Positions 63,800 to 64,000 of a stretch of DNA of 64,000 bases are shown piece after piece (position 1 is the first letter of the stretch; the number at the start of each line of letters is the position of its first letter). This DNA is from an uncultured Prevotellaceae bacterium. GTDB lineage: Bacteria; Bacteroidota; Bacteroidia; Bacteroidales; Bacteroidaceae. The translations under genes were made by a program, and so were the position numbers. Where the stretch lies: positions 1-64,000 of the forward strand of contig ONMR01000003.1 in assembly GCA_900318995.1 (NCBI GenBank), in the 5' to 3' direction. The notes beneath the pieces were generated by a model. That model did not search any database. It had not been told where the DNA came from and was given only the letters and a program-made list of their open reading frames with translations.

Positions 63800-64000
63800 A
63801 TGAAAGGATTACTGATTACTGCCATTGTTGCTTCCATCATTACAGTTCCGGCTTTATCGGCCGATAAGACCCCTGCATCGGACAGCCGCATCACATACGT
63901 GGGCCGTACCCTGGCGGCTGACGGCGACGTGAGTTTTGACTGGAGTTCCACTTACGCTAAGATATCGTTCCAGGGCGATTATCTGGCCGTACGTGCATCG
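63800..64000 (+). CDS. Start of a secreted protein, probable CE2/SGNH carbohydrate esterase (partial)
   Basis: Runs off the window edge; 67 codons visible. Signal peptide MKGLLITAIVASIITVPALSA, then ITYVGRTLAADGDVSFDWSS and YAKISFQGDYLAVRAS, resembling the N-terminal jelly-roll of CE2-type acetylxylan esterases (YxGR ... FDWSGTY ... F-x-G). Fits the neighbouring hemicellulose genes. Catalytic domain not visible, so the assignment rests on the N-terminal pattern only. Confidence 0.6.
   Translation, partial: MKGLLITAIVASIITVPALSADKTPASDSRITYVGRTLAADGDVSFDWSSTYAKISFQGDYLAVRAS

Overview
The window is a gene-dense chromosomal stretch from a gut-type member of the Bacteroidales. The evidence is the TonB-dependent receptors, a SusD-like protein, a DUF4270 lipoprotein, half-size glycogen synthase, an NfnAB fusion, FISUMP/Ig-like secreted proteins, promoters of the TTTG-N19-TAnnTTTG type, and the panC-panD, kdsC-maf and methylmalonyl-CoA decarboxylase gene sets. 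The genus cannot be fixed by reading alone. I see no rRNA, tRNA, CRISPR array, transposase or prophage.

Layout: (1) 0.1-2.5 kb, an NfnAB-type transhydrogenase/glutamate synthase-like fusion. (2) 2.6-9.5 kb, glycogen/alpha-glucan metabolism (debranching enzyme, GT4 glycosyltransferase, GH57) facing a short glycogen synthase and a DUF4270 lipoprotein. (3) 9.6-10.8 kb, panC-panD. (4) 10.8-13.9 kb, a BlaI/BlaR1-like pair with a very large unknown sensor region. (5) 14.1-18.4 kb, a five-gene sodium-pumping methylmalonyl-CoA decarboxylase/epimerase operon whose biotin carrier has two complete biotinyl domains. (6) 18.6-26.2 kb, an orphan TonB receptor, then nitroreductase, DUF2520, kdsC, maf and a GH43-CBM6-GH43-CBM6 enzyme. 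(7) 26.2-27.3 kb, tatA-tatC. (8) 27.4-33.4 kb, a VOC protein followed by a heterodisulfide-reductase-like electron-transfer cluster. (9) 33.5-35.1 kb, a HerA-like ATPase. (10) 35.1-39.5 kb, a two-gene operon with an unusual 1263-residue FISUMP/Ig/SusD fusion. (11) 39.5-44.6 kb, an alpha-oxoamine synthase, threonine-synthase-like protein, SDR and carboxyltransferase, tightly linked. (12) 44.65-45.2 kb, a highly structured non-coding region with long inverted repeats. (13) 45.2-47.0 kb, an EamA transporter and a DUF3078 protein. (14) 47.0-52.7 kb, a TPP-riboswitch-led operon: TonB receptor, PnuT, a phosphoribosyltransferase-like protein and a CodB-like permease. (15) 52.9-59.5 kb, a kinase, a VKOR-thioredoxin protein, a GH54 arabinofuranosidase and a GH43 lipoprotein. 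(16) 59.5-64 kb, an ABC-F ATPase, a second FISUMP/Ig protein and the start of a probable carbohydrate esterase.

The genes describe an anaerobic saccharolytic lifestyle: hemicellulose/arabinan side-chain removal (GH43, GH54, CE2-like), storage of glucose as glycogen, and fermentation through succinate to propionate with sodium-coupled decarboxylation. Thiamine is scavenged under riboswitch control. The places most worth following up are the thiamine-operon PRTase-like protein, the alpha-oxoamine synthase/threonine-synthase-like operon, the FISUMP-SusD fusion, the Hdr-like complex, the double biotin carrier next to a carboxyltransferase that has lost its own biotin site, and the inverted-repeat elements at 44.9 and 63.7 kb.
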